A stretch of 64,000 bases of DNA, taken from Cristatella mucedo (lineage: Eukaryota; Bryozoa; Phylactolaemata; Cristatellidae). This document shows positions 43,230 to 56,500 of the stretch, one piece after another. The DNA lies in contig WPIO01000052.1 in assembly GCA_009760855.2 (NCBI GenBank), forward strand, positions 372,001 through 436,000, written 5' to 3'. Under the pieces are notes generated by a model. It saw nothing but the letters and a program-made list of their open reading frames with translations. It was not told the DNA's origin and made no database searches. The position numbers and the translations under genes are program-made. How positions within the stretch are numbered: position 1 is the first letter of the stretch; each line of letters starts with the position of its first letter.

Positions 43230-44800
43230 AGGAGATAACTAGTGACCTCGTCCTGAAGTTCATATCTATTCAAAGAAGACGACTAGTCCTTTGAACTCGA
43301 TTCTCACTGTCCTGTTTCTACCATGCATTAATCTGCAGCTGCCATGCATAACTAACATCATTAATATGCCATTAGTCCAAGGTCATGACCTTGGGCTGAT
43401 ATCTGAGTATGTCGGAGTATCTCTGCTTGTTTTGCTCGATCTTTCAGTAGCTTTTGATACTATCGATCACCAAGTCTTTCAAAAGCGACTCCGTTCACGC
43501 CTGGGCTTCACTGGCACTGCATTGCAATGGTTCAGATTCTATCTCAGTGGGGGACTCCAGAGTATCGATGTGAATGGACAAAGATCATCCGAGGAACCTC
43601 TGAAATATGGGGTACTTCGGGGAAATGTTCTTGGTCACATTTTCTTTACGGCTTATACTCTCCCTCTTGCCGATCTGATTGCCAGCCACAATCTGGGCTT
43701 TCACTTCTATTCAGATGACACTCAGTTGTACCTTTGCTTGGATCCCTCCCGGCCATGTAGCACTTCGAGTTCTCTTGACTTCATTGCTGCATATATTGAT
43801 GACATCCGTTCATGGATGGTAGCAAACTTTCTTACGTTGAATGAAGATAAAAACCAACTTACTAGTTATGGGAAAACCAAGTGTGATTTAGAAATTGAAA
43901 ATTATAACGCTCAAAATCAGCTCGGTCATCATATCTCCCGATGAATATGCAAGAAATCGAGCTGTTATGCTTAAAAATGACCTTTCATTAGACGACCACG
44001 TCAGCTGCACAGTCAATTCTGCCTGCTTTCAACTACATAAAATTGCTGAAATTCTGGCTTGTTAGACAGGGATACCACATCTAAAGTGGTCCATGCATTT
44101 GTGACATCCCGTTTTGACTTCTGTAACTCACTGCTTGCTTGTATTCCGGCCTGTGCACTCAGGTGCTTACAGCTGGTGCAAAACTCAGCAGTGGTTGGTC
44201 TGTCGCGAGAGTTGCAGTGGCCACATCACACTACTTCTTGCCGACCTACACTGACTACCAGTCAAGCAAAGCATTGACTACAAGGTTTTGTCACTCATTT
44301 TTTGGTACTGTTATTCTTTGGCTCCAGCCTACCTTTCAGATATCTCCTTGCCAGGCTAAGCATTGTACCACTTGCTTTATGGAATCTAGCTGTTGAGGTA
44401 TACCTTTTGCGAATCTCGAATCCTTAGGAGACAGTACCTTTAGTTCGTATGCTCATAAAGCCTGGAACTCACTCCCAACTTGCATCTCGATATCTCCTGA
44501 CTTTTCTTAATTTAATAAAACTAAAAAACGCATATTTATAACAGCATCCAGTTAGTCCCTGCGATTCGTTCTTTATGCGCTTATGATTCCTGACACCGTG
44601 CATGCTGCCACTAACAATACTTGCATGGTGACCCTATGCATGTCAGCCCTTACCATTGCATCCCAGTTGTTTATTGAGCATGCTACCACTAACCATTCGA
44701 TCTGGCTTCCTTTGCAGCAAATGTAAACTTCCTAGAAAGAGATCGAGTTATCTGATTTTGCAATATTTAATGTATTATTATTATTATTATTATTATTACA
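43230..44800 (+). mobile_element. CR1-like retrotransposon with reverse transcriptase core
   Basis: RT motifs are in one frame (43291-43944): LLDLSVAFDTIDHQVFQKRL, TALQWFRFYLSGGLQSI, YGVLRGNVLG and FYSDDTQLYL (catalytic DD). Later frames hold the C-terminal QLVQNSA region and the 3' hairpin (about 44727), with (ATT)n at 44773-44797. Frameshifts from 43945 on show it is dead. It sits in an intron of the NWD1-like gene in the same orientation. Confidence 0.88.
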
Positions 44801-45477
44801 ATATGTGATGATCAAGGCATAATTAGAACAGATAAAAGTGTGTCTAGATTTAATCAATCTGTAAAACATTTGACCGGTATTAGGTGTCAGGACATCATAG
44901 AATCTTTGTGTTTCAGGTAGTAACTGACACAGCCCTAACGAAAACAGCTCACATCTTCTAGCCTGCTGGCCCAATATGATATTGCCCATTTCAACGGTCA
45001 CATTATGCAACTCAAACGTTCGACTGCCTATATCCTTTTCCTTGGAGACCTTTATCAGGTTAGCTATGTCGAGTGGACTAACAACTGAGATTATCCTTAA
45101 ATAACTGTGATATCCTAAGATGGGCTCAGAAATATCCCTGCTTGCAATCGGGTCAGTTAAAAAAATATCAGCCACCGAGACGCTTTGTTGGCCTTGCACG
45201 TGTATGCAAAAGAACCCTCAGGCATGCAGTTTATGAAAGTTAATAGTTTTTGCAAACAACACCTACTTTCAAGGAGTGCAGAAGCATGTTTTGGCATTTG
45301 GGTGTTTGACTCTAATATTAGAATAATTACCAACAAGTTATGTACATTCTATGCAAGCAGTCATTGTTTGGGGTATCTTTAAGCCTGGAGTTTTGTGAAA
45401 ATGTTTGAGCGTGGTGTGCTTTGAGCCACTCTGCTTGTTCACTATATTCAAGCATTGTAGGGCCTTCTCTTTTTTAG

Positions 45478-45677
45478 GTGCAGTGGATAAAGAGGCCCAG
45501 GATCTGCTCGCAGATTTGAAGCGGCGTGTCTACTCCGTCTTGGATAAGGAGAACGTGGTCGACCTTCCACCTGTACGATGGTGTGACAGAGGAGGCACAA
45601 ATGAAGATTTTCATGCTGACTACTTAAGTACATTCTGCGATGCCTTCTACAGCAAAATGGTTGACATGATTGACAAG
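45478..45677 (+). CDS. NWD1-like gene, exon before the NACHT domain
   Basis: Acceptor TTTTTTAG and donor GTAGTC. It encodes DKEAQDLLADLKRRVYSVLD, then ENVVDLPPVRWCDRGGTNED and HADYLSTFCDAFYSKMVDMI. It matches the linker that precedes the P-loop in NWD1-like proteins. Confidence 0.75.
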
Positions 45678-46069
45678 GTAGTCCCTGATTTTCAGTAACC
45701 TCTTCAATGCATTCCTTACAATGTGTCATCCATTTAATCATGTTTTAACGAGTTTGCTCTCTCTATGGGAGCTCTACCAGAGCTCAGAGGGCCAGACCAA
45801 TCCTGAGCCTGCAGCCGAGCCACAATTCGTGCCTTTGCAGCATACTCTTTAAGACGGTTATGGTGTGAAAGGTAGGGTCTTGCCTAATTATTAGCTAAAT
45901 CCTGGGTGTGCCACAATTCTTGCCCAATCTGCCTCACACGAGTTAGAACCATGTAACCATTCAGTTCAGCGGTCCACATCCCCCCATGCGATCAGCTCAT
46001 GAGCTACTGTGGCTGTACATCTAAGCTCCTATTGGCACACACTCGGGCATTCGGAAAATGAGCATCAAG

Positions 46070-46152
46070 GTCTGGCTAGAACTTGTTGGAGCTGGTTACA
46101 GCTAGCTGGAGCTTGTTAGAGCTAGCTGGAGCTGATGAGAGCTAGCTGCAGC
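46070..46152. repeat. Short tandem GAGCT-AGCTG repeats
   Basis: Several imperfect copies of GAGCTAGCTG/GAGCTTGTTA. Intronic. Confidence 0.7.
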
Positions 46153-47744
46153 CTGTTTGACCCTGCAAGAAATTTTATGAAAACAGTGGTCAGGTTAAGG
46201 GTCGAAAGTTACGTATCAGCACTTTGCAGGCATCAGCCACAGATTTTTTGCTTATGCTGGGAGAGGCATTTAGTGCTGTTTATTATACCAGATATGCTGC
46301 TATTTTAATCCTGGTCATGTAAAGGGCTGGAACTGTTTGAACAGTGCAGCCACTGCCGTGCTTGCAGTGGCACTTTAACTTGAGCAACTGAACAGCTAGT
46401 CTGATCAGTTATCTTTAGCACCTTCGTCCTATCTCTTGTTGGCAGTGTCATGTAACCCTACAACCCTGTTGTTTAGAGCTCTCTGGAATAGTAGAACAGC
46501 AGGTGCATTAGGATTTGATGTGAAATAATATTATTCTCTGGTGTTAGTGACATTCTGACTGACTGGTTGTTGCTTCTGCTGAGGTCGCTGTGTTCTTTCA
46601 ATCACTCATGACTTTTGGTGTTGTCCCGCCCCATCTGACTGAATGCTCACTGCAGTTGCTGTATCGGAACGTCTCAATCATTAAATGCCTGCCTTACATT
46701 ATGTTTAAGAGGGCTCCACGTTCTAGCATGTTGAGTTTCTGTGCTTTGCATGGTAATGTTTGCTTAAAATGTGTGCAAAGGGCATTAGCCTGTGGAGCTC
46801 TCATCACTGTGAAACCTGCTGAATGAGTTAATTCTAAATCTTAAGAAACACAAGAAACGCTAGGTCTCTGGGTGGTTTATATGAATTCAGTCATGTAGCC
46901 TTTTAGCAACCGTCAGCTTGAGCAGCTTCCTAAACGTATGCAGGGTGTGTAAGCATGTTCTTTCACACAACCAAGCCAAAGGAGCACAAAACTGACCATT
47001 TTACAGTGTCCTATTCAAATAACCTTGTGACGACAGTTGCAACTGCATGGTCACATAATGGCTTAGTGTAATGCATTCCGACATTAAAGTCTCGGTGTGA
47101 TTCCAGCTGGCAGTAGGTTTTCTTACGTTAGTTGATGCACCATTACCAATGGTCTCCCGTGGTCATGTGATACTCTACACAAGACTGCCGAGCGAGGGGT
47201 CTGTTTCCCGAAGAATGTCATAGGTAGGCCACCTCATAGGTGCATGCATCGTCACGAATCTAGTCGCACTGTTAGAATATTGAAGGCCGATAGATTATAA
47301 ACATCTACTACCACTATTAGGCACCTAAAAAGAATGTGCATTTTGACCTTGCCTGAAGTTCTTAATTACTATGTTACTTAGGCTCCCCCAAATTTAACAT
47401 GAACCTGCATACAGTCAATAGCATAGAAGTATAGGCAGTAATATTTTTATATTTATTTTAAATCTGCATTCTCATAATGTGCTATGTGGCAAACACCAAA
47501 GTTGGAGTGCTTTCTCAGAACGACGCTATAGTGTAATGAATACAACATAACGAAGCACTGATGTGCACTGCTACCTCAAGTACCGTCGAATACAAAGAAC
47601 CAGATTTCTGCCTTTGTGTGAAATGACATCATTTTTCTTTTTGTTCTGAATGTTCAAACAATCCGATTGAACCATTTAGCACCCGTGCACGTCCACAGTT
47701 GGAAAATTGCTTATCACTTCGTATATGGTCTTTTGTGTTTCTAG

Positions 47745-47975
47745 AATGCCTGTAAAGTTGATGTCATGTTTAAACTGAGTAAATCGCCTGTGCTATCAGA
47801 AACCATGGAGCACAGTCATCAGGCGAAGGCAAAGTTTCAGACTTTCCAGGGACGTGCCGACATCTTGGACCAAATTAAGAGCTATATACTAGGTGACAAT
47901 AGTGTTTTGCCATTCATAGTCCATGGGGGTTCCGGATTTGGAAAGACCAGCATCTTGGCAATGGCCTCAATCAAC
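47745..47975 (+). CDS. NWD1-like gene, NACHT P-loop exon
   Basis: Acceptor TTTCTAG and donor GTAAGT. It encodes FQGRADILDQIKSYILGDNS and then PFIVHGGSGFGKTSILAMA, where GGSGFGKTS is the Walker A nucleotide-binding loop of the NACHT ATPase. Confidence 0.85.
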
Positions 47976-48124
47976 GTAAGTGGTTTTTCATTTACCAGCT
48001 TGCTAATTGGGATTGCAATTCTATGTAAATAAGCAATGCTGGTTTGTACCTATGACTTTGCTTCAGGTATTTAGTAAGTGGTGCAAATCTGTGCTAAAAA
48101 CTAATGCATGAAATGTGTTTGTAG

Positions 48125-48785
48125 GTATTTCAGTGGCTAAGCGACTCCAAGCAGTTGCTTGTCGTGCGTCGCTTCCTGGGAACCACCCCTGACAGCACGA
48201 ATATAGAGTCACTGCTGTATAGCATAGCTGCACAAGTGAAACAGTGCCTGAGCATCCGCTTGCCATTTGCGGAGGATCCGGTCGTGGTTTTAAGTGTCCT
48301 TTTCAGTTGCATACCAAAGCATGCCAGACTAGTCTTGTTTCTTGACTCTCTCGATCAACTATCGGCTGCCGGAAAAGCACACACTTTGGCCTGGCTTCCT
48401 TTGGAAGTGCCCAGCAACGTGAAGATTGTCGTCTCTACACTGCCGCAGGAGCATGGACTTCTTGACATTTTGAAGGCACGCGAATACCCCGACGCGAATT
48501 TCGCAGAAGTTGAAGTCCTAGACGTTGAGACGTCATTGCAGCTACTGAAAGGATGGCTGGCTTCACAACACAAACGTCTGTCGAGTGACCAGCTCGAGAT
48601 TATCAGTGCTAAATTTGAAATGGTCTCTCAGACAAGTCCACTTTACATTAAGCTTATGTTTGATATCTTAAAAGAATTACCGTCCTATTTGTCATCAGAA
48701 AGATTTCTCCAGATATTTGATCCCCTCGACAGCCCGGCAAATTGCATCCAATATGTCATCGAAGAGCTCAGAAAGAAGCATGGCA
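48125..48785 (+). CDS. NWD1-like gene, NACHT Walker B exon
   Basis: Acceptor TGTTTGTAG; the donor is in GGCAAGTAG, exact base uncertain. Motifs: VRRFLGTTPDSTNIESLLYS (RFxGTSxxS region), LVLFLDSLDQLSAAGKAHTL (Walker B plus sensor) and NVKIVVSTLPQEHGLLDIL. These are standard NWD1/NWD2 NACHT features. The 210-codon frame is intact, so the host gene appears active. Confidence 0.88.
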
Positions 48786-48892
48786 AGTAGCTCGTTTAAA
48801 AAAGTATTACTGCCCACTCCTGCCACATGTTACGATTTTATTCTTGTTAGCTTTGGTGATTGTGTGCAAAATGCATATCTTGTTCTTCTCAG

Positions 48893-49113
48893 GGATTACT
48901 TTGGTCAATACAGCATTTGCATTTCTACACCTATCCAACCAAGGATTGACAGAGAGTGAAATCGTTCATTTGATTTCTCTCGATGACGTTGTATTGAGTG
49001 AAGTCTTCCAGTTCCACACGCCACCTCTTCGAAGATTACCGGCACTGCTTTGGACACGAATTCGTCATGATGTATCTGAATACATTGTGGAGAGAGAAGC
49101 AAATGGAGCCAAG
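48893..49113 (+). CDS. NWD1-like gene, winged-helix region exon
   Basis: Acceptor TTCTCAG and donor GTATGT. It encodes GLTESEIVHLISLDDVVLSE, then PPLRRLPALLWTRIRHDVSE and YIVEREANG, closely following the family (LWTRIRxDLxEYLVERxADG). Confidence 0.82.
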
Positions 49114-49944
49114 GTATGTCCTCGTCACCGACTGATGTGGTGGAAAAGCACTTCAGCTATATGAACAAGTTAGCATCTTTTCCTGCAATGATTATGTACT
49201 AGTTATTTCTCCTGTTAGTGTATCTTATTAGCTAGTCTAGCTAGTTAAGCTAGTAGAGGCTGTTTTTATAGGAATAGCCCACAGCACCTGCCTTGTCTCT
49301 AGTCAAAATGAAGAAAGCTTTTGCGAAATTTTAAAATGGTATAAGAATGGTGGACTGCTCGAGCTTCTTAATTTTTAAGTAAGGATACCTAACTTGCTTG
49401 TAAAAAACTCACTTAGGTCGGACAGTTCCAAAGTTAGGCTACGATGAAGTGCCACTATACCGATCATCATGCAAGTATTGCCTACTCATAGAACTAGAAT
49501 CTTCCCAAGAACTCTAGAAGAACACAAGGTAAGCATGTGTAGTAACTCAAAACTAAATTCGAAGGCAAAACGAAAGTAAGTGTGGCAATCCACGGCATAC
49601 AAAAATGAGAAAACTAGGAAAAATTAAGCACAGCTTACTCTAAAACTTGCCTGAAATGCTGAGTTTCACGCTTCTCAGGGCTGCTGTGAGCCACTTCTAG
49701 GGCCTTTATTTTGAGTCTCCAGACAGCACTCTTACCAGTGAAGTACTAATTGCATAACCTACAGGGATGAAGCATTTCTAGCTATTAAGCTGTTCGAATA
49801 GCATTTGTATTTTCAGCTGTAAGTCTTTCCTAATTTTATTCTACGATTTATCCTGTTGTTTAGAAGCTCCTCTCTTCAGACTGCCTGACGATTGACATTT
49901 GCCTTTTTTGAGACTCTCTGCATTTCGATTAAACTAGTAGTGGT

Positions 49945-50015
49945 TAAAAAATAATAATAATACATTTGTATGGTGTCCTCAGAGAACGTAGCCTCTCTCT
50001 AGTCACTTTACCTGT
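49945..50015 (-). mobile_element. CR1-like 3' hairpin remnant
   Basis: ATAATAATACATTTGTATGG followed by CCTCAGAGAACGTAGCCTCT and CTAGTCACTTTAC, an inverted, diverged copy of the common 3' end. Confidence 0.65.
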
Positions 50016-50398
50016 TCATTTGCCTATATTTTCGCCACTTCTACATAGTACCTTGTATGTTAAGGTGTTTCTTGGTTTGATATTAAATGTGACTGTGCAC
50101 ATGATCCCATTGATTACTTCACTGTACGGCATTGCCATACTACCTTGCTATCACATTAGATTTGTTGCATGACTATATGTCCGATTTAAGGTAGTCACGA
50201 AATCAAGGAAATCACATTTATTAAGTGCTTGTTTGAGCTTCAAATGCTCATGGTAAAGATGCTATCACTTTTTAGTTGTAAATAGAGAGAAATTCAATTC
50301 TCAAATTTTTAATGCCTTTGATGTAGGTGGGATTTTTCTGTCAGACATTACTTTCTGGAAACTTGTCGCAGCTTTATTATTGCTAACGTCTTATATAG

Positions 50399-50528
50399 GT
50401 CTTGGCTTGGTACCATCGACAGTTTATGGAGTCCGGAGAGATAAACTTTGTGATGTATCTTCCGGAAGAAAGAAAAAGGGAGCTGCATTTGCTCATGGTC
50501 GACTTCTTTATGGGCGTTTGGGCAAATG
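50399..50528 (+). CDS. NWD1-like gene, WYHRQF exon
   Basis: Acceptor ATATAG and donor GTATGT. It encodes VLAWYHRQFMESGEINFVMY and then LPEERKRELHLLMVDFFMG; WYHRQFxE is a family hallmark after the LWTRIR region. Confidence 0.78.
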
Positions 50529-51177
50529 GTATGTCGATAAACACAGATTTACGACAGTTCATACACCGTCAGTGTTTGGTTGATGCACGAGCGATATATT
50601 TTGCCCCTCCGAAAAGACGAATTTCGTTCGGGAAAATATTTCATTTCCTTATTATCATTATCATATGCATGCCACAATACAGGGTTACTACTAACTAGTG
50701 ACCCTAAGTGTCTTCCTGTGTGCTGCTGCATTCTTGTCTAATCGTGATTTCAATTAGTTTTTGCATGCTTGTCTAAACGTGTTACCTTGCCTGCCTTTAG
50801 TTTTTGATTATTGCATCTCGTACAAAGAGTTATATTACATCTTATTGGAGATTTGGTTCTCTTGTGGCACTATGTAAAGACATATTATTTTTATTATTAT
50901 TACTAGTAGGTGTTGTTGTATTTGTAGCAGTAGCAGTATTATCATCAGGATCATCTTTGACCTCATCAGCAGATTTTGGGTTTGTTCTGCTATTTTAACG
51001 TATTTAGATGTTATCCTGAGTTTCTGTGTGTGATTCCGACTTAATACTTATTTGTTGTGATTCTGCATCTGCCAATCATCTGACCGTGATCCTTGCTACT
51101 TAAGTTTTGTCAATGCAAGACTTTGTGGATAATCGTAAACGCTAATGAATGGTGGAAACAACTGCTTTGTCGTTCAG

Positions 51178-51371
51178 GGAAGCTGAAACCCTTTGCATAT
51201 AGCGATGAGATGGTTAAGAAGCTGCAGCTTTCGTCAAACCAGGGAGAGGCCGACCGTCTTGTTCCTGCCCAGCCCAACCTCCTTAGCAACAACAAGCCGA
51301 ATCTTCGCAAACTCAGCCAGCTGCCGCCACTGCTCATCGCCACTGATAAAATTGACGTGTTCCTCGTAGAG
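51178..51371 (+). CDS. NWD1-like gene, exon 3' of WYHRQF
   Basis: Acceptor CGTTCAG and donor GTCAGT. It encodes KLKPFAYSDEMVKKLQLSSN and then NLLSNNKPNLRKLSQLPPLL. The RKLSxLPxxL pattern occurs in NWD1-like proteins ahead of the helical spacer. Confidence 0.68.
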
Positions 51372-52264
51372 GTCAGTCTCATGTTCCTTTGCATAGCTTA
51401 CATGCTATGGGTTTGATGTTTTAGCCTTGGCACGAGGACGTGGCAAGCCACTGTTGCATCACTTAATCCTGCTGCATCTAAGATATGATGCCCTAGTTTG
51501 TTGCATTATTGCGGCCAGGTATTCTTTAGTAAGGTCAAGTAGAATATTACAAAAACTGCCCTAGGTCTTTGTGAGCTCTTGCAAAAAATTGTCGTGACAT
51601 TTTGCACATAAAAATGCTTGACTATATTCGTCGCTGACGTTCGATGACACTTCAGCCGTTTGACACTTTGCACTTGCCAAAGGTCAGCATAGCTTATTCA
51701 TGCTCTCCCTGTTTCGAGGGAAGCACTGAAAATCTCCTCAAGTAAGAATGCATGCAACTCTGAAATAATGTAGTACCGAGTGGGTTTGAATTAGCTCTAT
51801 GTTATCTTTGCAAATTTCTGCAGAAATTACAAAAAGAACCTATGCATGCATCCGATTAACATCTGAAATATTTAGCAACAGGTCTGATTATCGTGAAGTG
51901 TGCAGTGTGCTGGAGTAATAACTTACCTTGCTCAGTGCCCCGAAACAAGAATGCTTTTTTTGAGGAGCTTTGAACTTGCAGCCGTGGTTATGCACATGTG
52001 AGCTGCGTATCCTAAGCATGCTTTTTTATGTGACCACCAGAAAAATTGCTTAGATTTTGGCTTGCCAGGGTGGAAGTAATGCCACATGTACCTTGCATGA
52101 AGACTGCTGAAATTGGAATCTTGATTAGTAGGCAGCCAACTGTTCTAGCTGACTTTTGTTCCCTGCTTTGTGAGTTCAAGATAATGGAGTGATGTTTCAG
52201 TTACTTGGATAATGTTTCACGCCATCAATTCGCCTTTGCAACTGCTAGGCAGGATCTGGTAAAT
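51372..52264. other. Intron sequence
   Basis: No gene or recognised repeat seen in this part of the intron. Confidence 0.4.
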
Positions 52265-52440
52265 ATAATTAAATATAATTCATTTGTGTAGCGCTCTAGG
52301 ATAACTTAACCTGTATTCAGGTTCTTGACAAATGCCATGGGGCTCGAGCCCACAACCTCGGTCATCAAATAAATTCACAATGTCCTTGCCTCGACCACTG
52401 TTACCAGTGGGCTAAACCAGAGTGGTGGCAGTTTCACAAA
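52265..52440 (-). mobile_element. SINE with CR1-type tail, inverted
   Basis: On the minus strand a tRNA-like head (TTTAGCCCACTGGTAACAGT, B-box-like GTGGGCTCGAGCCCC) leads into a diverged hairpin tail (AGGTTAAGTTATCCTAGAGC). A third example of the SINE with a LINE tail. Confidence 0.6.
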
Positions 52441-52625
52441 TATTTTTTTCAGGAACCACGAATTACAAGTCAGCTTGATCAAGCTGATTTGTATGCCCAT
52501 TCGTCTTTTCACCCAACAAGAGATTATGCGATAGCAGATGGGTGGTTACTAATCGATAATCAAAACTCAGTAGTTTTGGCCTCCTATGGCATTCTTAAAG
52601 AGTGTTTCTGGTTCCTGAATTTCAG

Positions 52626-52716
52626 ATCTTTGGTAGTATCGAATCTTTGGTGAGCATGTTTGAGACCTACACATGGACCGAGATCTACGAAGTGTTTCAG
52701 ATGGTCAAATCAGAAC
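52626..52716 (+). CDS. NWD1-like gene, short exon
   Basis: Acceptor ATTTCAG and donor GTAAGT, encoding IFGSIESLVSMFETYTWTEI and YEVFQMVKSE. Frame and splice sites fit; no specific motif. Confidence 0.6.
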
Positions 52717-53550
52717 GTAAGTTGTACAGCGGTCCTTTTGATAGTCTCTTTGTAAGCCTCACTTTGTTGTAACATTACCTTTACCAATCCTTACTGGAAA
52801 CTCCACTCACAAAGGCTCTAACTAACTGATGTAGGGGCCCATGGATTTATTACTCATTAACTTCGGCCCTGACATCAGCCATAAGCGTTTTGGCAGTGGA
52901 CGTTTCATTTGTGGGCATATTAGGGTTAGACTTTTCGAGTGCTGATATTTCAGACGACCACTGCATGCATCACCATCGTTTCCCTCTGTAATTAGTTCTC
53001 CTGAGTGACTTGCTCTAGGTGCCCATAAATTAGCCCAAACAGAAGGATTAAGTAGTAACAGCACACGATGAAATTTTAAGTGTATGTAAGTGTGTTTAAA
53101 GCAAATACTAATAAGCTGAAATGATGTGACCATTACAGTGCAACAGTCTTGTTTGCAAGCACAATCCGATCCTACCATAACCCTTTTCCTTGGATTATGC
53201 TTCAGCCACTTGATGTTGTTCCAAAGGGTCCCACTGGTGCATGTTTTGCAAAATTGTATATGCGCTATATTTTATTATAATGTATGCTTAAATCAATTTA
53301 GCCTACTGTATTGAGTTACGAGAGTAGCTGCTGCTCGGAGGCTTCCATATCTTGGATTGGTCGAGGCATAGAGCTGCAGATGCAGACGAAAGTTTAAGGA
53401 TGGCATAATAATTAAGAACTTTAGTTTGGTCCAGTACGTTAAGCAAGACAGTCATATTTGTAGCCATATCCTGGATCTCATTATCACTAATTAGGTCTAT
53501 CCCACTGACCTTTGTCGTATGCCCAATGACCATTTCGGATCGTTTGCATA

Positions 53551-56500
53551 GTAATGTCGAGTCTGTCCAGCTATGCAGCTCTAAAATAATTGATCTGGCA
53601 AAATTGTTACATCTGTCTGTGATGTGGTCGTCTTGATATGCAGTCGGAGTCGCCCGACAGCCTCAATAACTTCACTGTTGCTGTGAACACGAAACATAAG
53701 AGTTTCCTTGATGATGCTGCGTTTGTGTGAAGGGATCTCCCCTCTAGAATTAATGCGAGACTTGAAGTCATTGTTAGTGCGGACGCTCCCTGGTCTATCA
53801 GCCACCTGGCGTGAAACTCTGCTGTGCCGCCATTTACAACGCGGTCTACAAACAGAAGTTTCGACCAGTATTAAAGCAGCAGCCGACTGTACCACCTTGG
53901 CTTGGCCATTAGAACAGGCGACGTTGTTAACACGCCAACCTACAACAGGGGCGTTAAGTTAAGTTAACTCATGTTTGATCACACTCGAAACTTTGATGCA
54001 AGAATTAACTTCTGCACTAATCGGTATTGTAGAAAAAAATAAGGATGCCGAGTCACTCGCTGCTGTTGCCTTTCGTGGTAACGTAACTGGCATGCAAAAT
54101 GCTGATCGCCATAACGCCAATAATACTAGTCCGGAACAAAACCGCTCTGGTGCTATTCGCTGCTTCGAATGCTCGTGTTTCGGCCATATTGCAAGGTACT
54201 GTGCAAATCGGAGACGGCGGGGAAATGGGCAGCCTTCTCAGCGAAACCGTGGTCGTCGAGACAGGCTCAGGGCCTCACCGTCGGCACCTTTGGACTACCA
54301 GTACTTAGCATTTGGCAACTTGTGGGCCCTTAGCTGCTCATTGCTGTTTCAATAATTGGCCAAATGACCGAAGTCTTGATTGACAGTGGCTCAATGGTGT
54401 CTCCGATCCGCGAAACCGTACTGACATTGTGCACCGAAGTCATGATATCTACTGATCCCGTGAACTTGGTGAATGCCACTGAAAAAACTTTAGTATTGAC
54501 AGAGTGATTGTGCTTGAAATCAAGGTGCCACCTGTTCAGCCGGCTAGGGACCGTTTTCTTGTTCCGAGGTCTCTCGAGGCACCTGTCATTCTCGGAACTG
54601 ACTCTGATATGCAACATGGTGCCGTTATAGACCTCCTGAACAGATGATAGAGAATAGCTCAATACCATGCAAGTGCCTTTTAAGGCTCAACAGCAGTGCA
54701 ATCATGCAGGAGAGTTATATAAATTATGACCATTGCAACACTAGTGGCAGGGCTACACAAAAGGCCGATACAAACAGATGATCAGGCAATGCCCAAGCTA
54801 CACCTTAAGCTAATGAGTCAGGTAATGACTACGACCTCGGTACCCAGATTACCGAGAACGGTGCAGTACCTGATTTTGGTGATGTGACAAGCATGGAGTG
54901 GCCGTCATAACCACCTAGATTGTCAGACGTCACCATGAACCATAGAGACCTGTTTAAAAAACCGGGATCAGCTTCCTTTATAAAATATGGCATGCATACT
55001 GGTGCCAATGCTCCTATCCTCATACTGGCTCGTCGACTACCTATCCACATGTGTGAAAAAGTGCCAAGTCCATCATGCTATAAGATTGCATTATTTGCCA
55101 GAGCAGTAGCCCATGGTTGGTTCTAGCAGTATATAAACTTAAAAAGAATGGTGATGTACAGATATTTGTAGACTATCGAGAGCTTAGCAAGCGCACAGAA
55201 AAGGATGCCTACCCACTCCAGCTACCTGACACCATTCAAGACCACCTAAATGGGAGCCGTGTATTCTCCACCTTGGATATGCGCTCTGGCTGCTGGCAAA
55301 TACCAGTGTGTCCAGAGGATATGCCAAAAACTGATTTGACACCTGGACTTGGTCTCGGGGCCTACGAGTTCTGCCGCATGCGATTCGTTGTAACCAGAGG
55401 TCCAGATAGCTACCAGCGCTTGATGGACAAGATTCTTGGTGATCTTTCGTTTGTTAAAACGTATTTGAACGATCTGCTCATACATAGCTCGTCATTCGAA
55501 GAGCATGCTGGCCACCTTGATGTAATTTTCGGCAGGCTCCAGGTAGCTGGTTTGCGTCTCTCTGGGTCGAATTTTCGGCTTGGGCAAATATCCGTGCTGT
55601 ACTTAGGACACTTGTACGATGCCCAAGGCATGCACCTCTCACCTCACAAGTTCCAGGCTGTCGTGAACTGGCCTACACCCTGACCACCATTTGAGGTGAA
55701 ACAAATTTTGGGTTTGGCCTCATATTATAGACGATTTGTACCTAAATTTGCCAACCTTGCACAGCCTCTTTATTCACTTACTGCTGGTGGCTTTCACTTC
55801 ACTTGGTAATAAGAGCATGAGGCAGCATTATCAATGCTGAAGCATGTGCTTACATCAGCCCCCCCCCCCCCGTTCTTTGTTACCCAGACCACCGAGTCCC
55901 TTTTTCCGTTTTTACGGATGTCAGTAACCTTAGACTAGGAGCTGTCCTGGAACAAAATGACCGTGTCATCGCTTACAAGAGTCGAACATTTACAACGGCT
56001 GAACAGAACTTTGGTGCCATCTAAAAAGAGTGTCTGGCGCTGATATTCGCGTTGAAAGAGTTTTGATGTTACCTTCTTGGCAGACTATTCCAGGTATACA
56101 CTGATCATGTGGCTGCACAGTCAAAAACTCCAAGGAATGCTGGCCCGATGGGCTCTTTTGGTGAAGGAATATCAATTTAAGATCCGGTACAAGCCAGGGT
56201 GTCAAAATCTTAACGCGGACTCTCTATCTAGGAGATCACTGGCTACGCCAACTGCTTGCTTGGTCGAAGTGCTTCAGGGTGTCTCGTCAGCTGAATGAAG
56301 AGCTGCACAGTCAGCTGATGCCACTATCAAACAAGTCCAGGATGCAACTGCTAAACCTGGCCAAATCCGACATTGGTTTGGCAACGTTTTACACCGCTTC
56401 AAACAAATCTTTCATCAGCTAACTGTCATGGATGGTGTTCTTTGCCGATGATTTCAGCACCGCCCCTGCTCAGAATATCACATGGCACTTGTTGTTGCCG

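Noticed and set aside
55117-55683. Active Gypsy reverse transcriptase
   Set aside because: The catalytic box reads YLND instead of YxDD, and the surrounding frames are broken.
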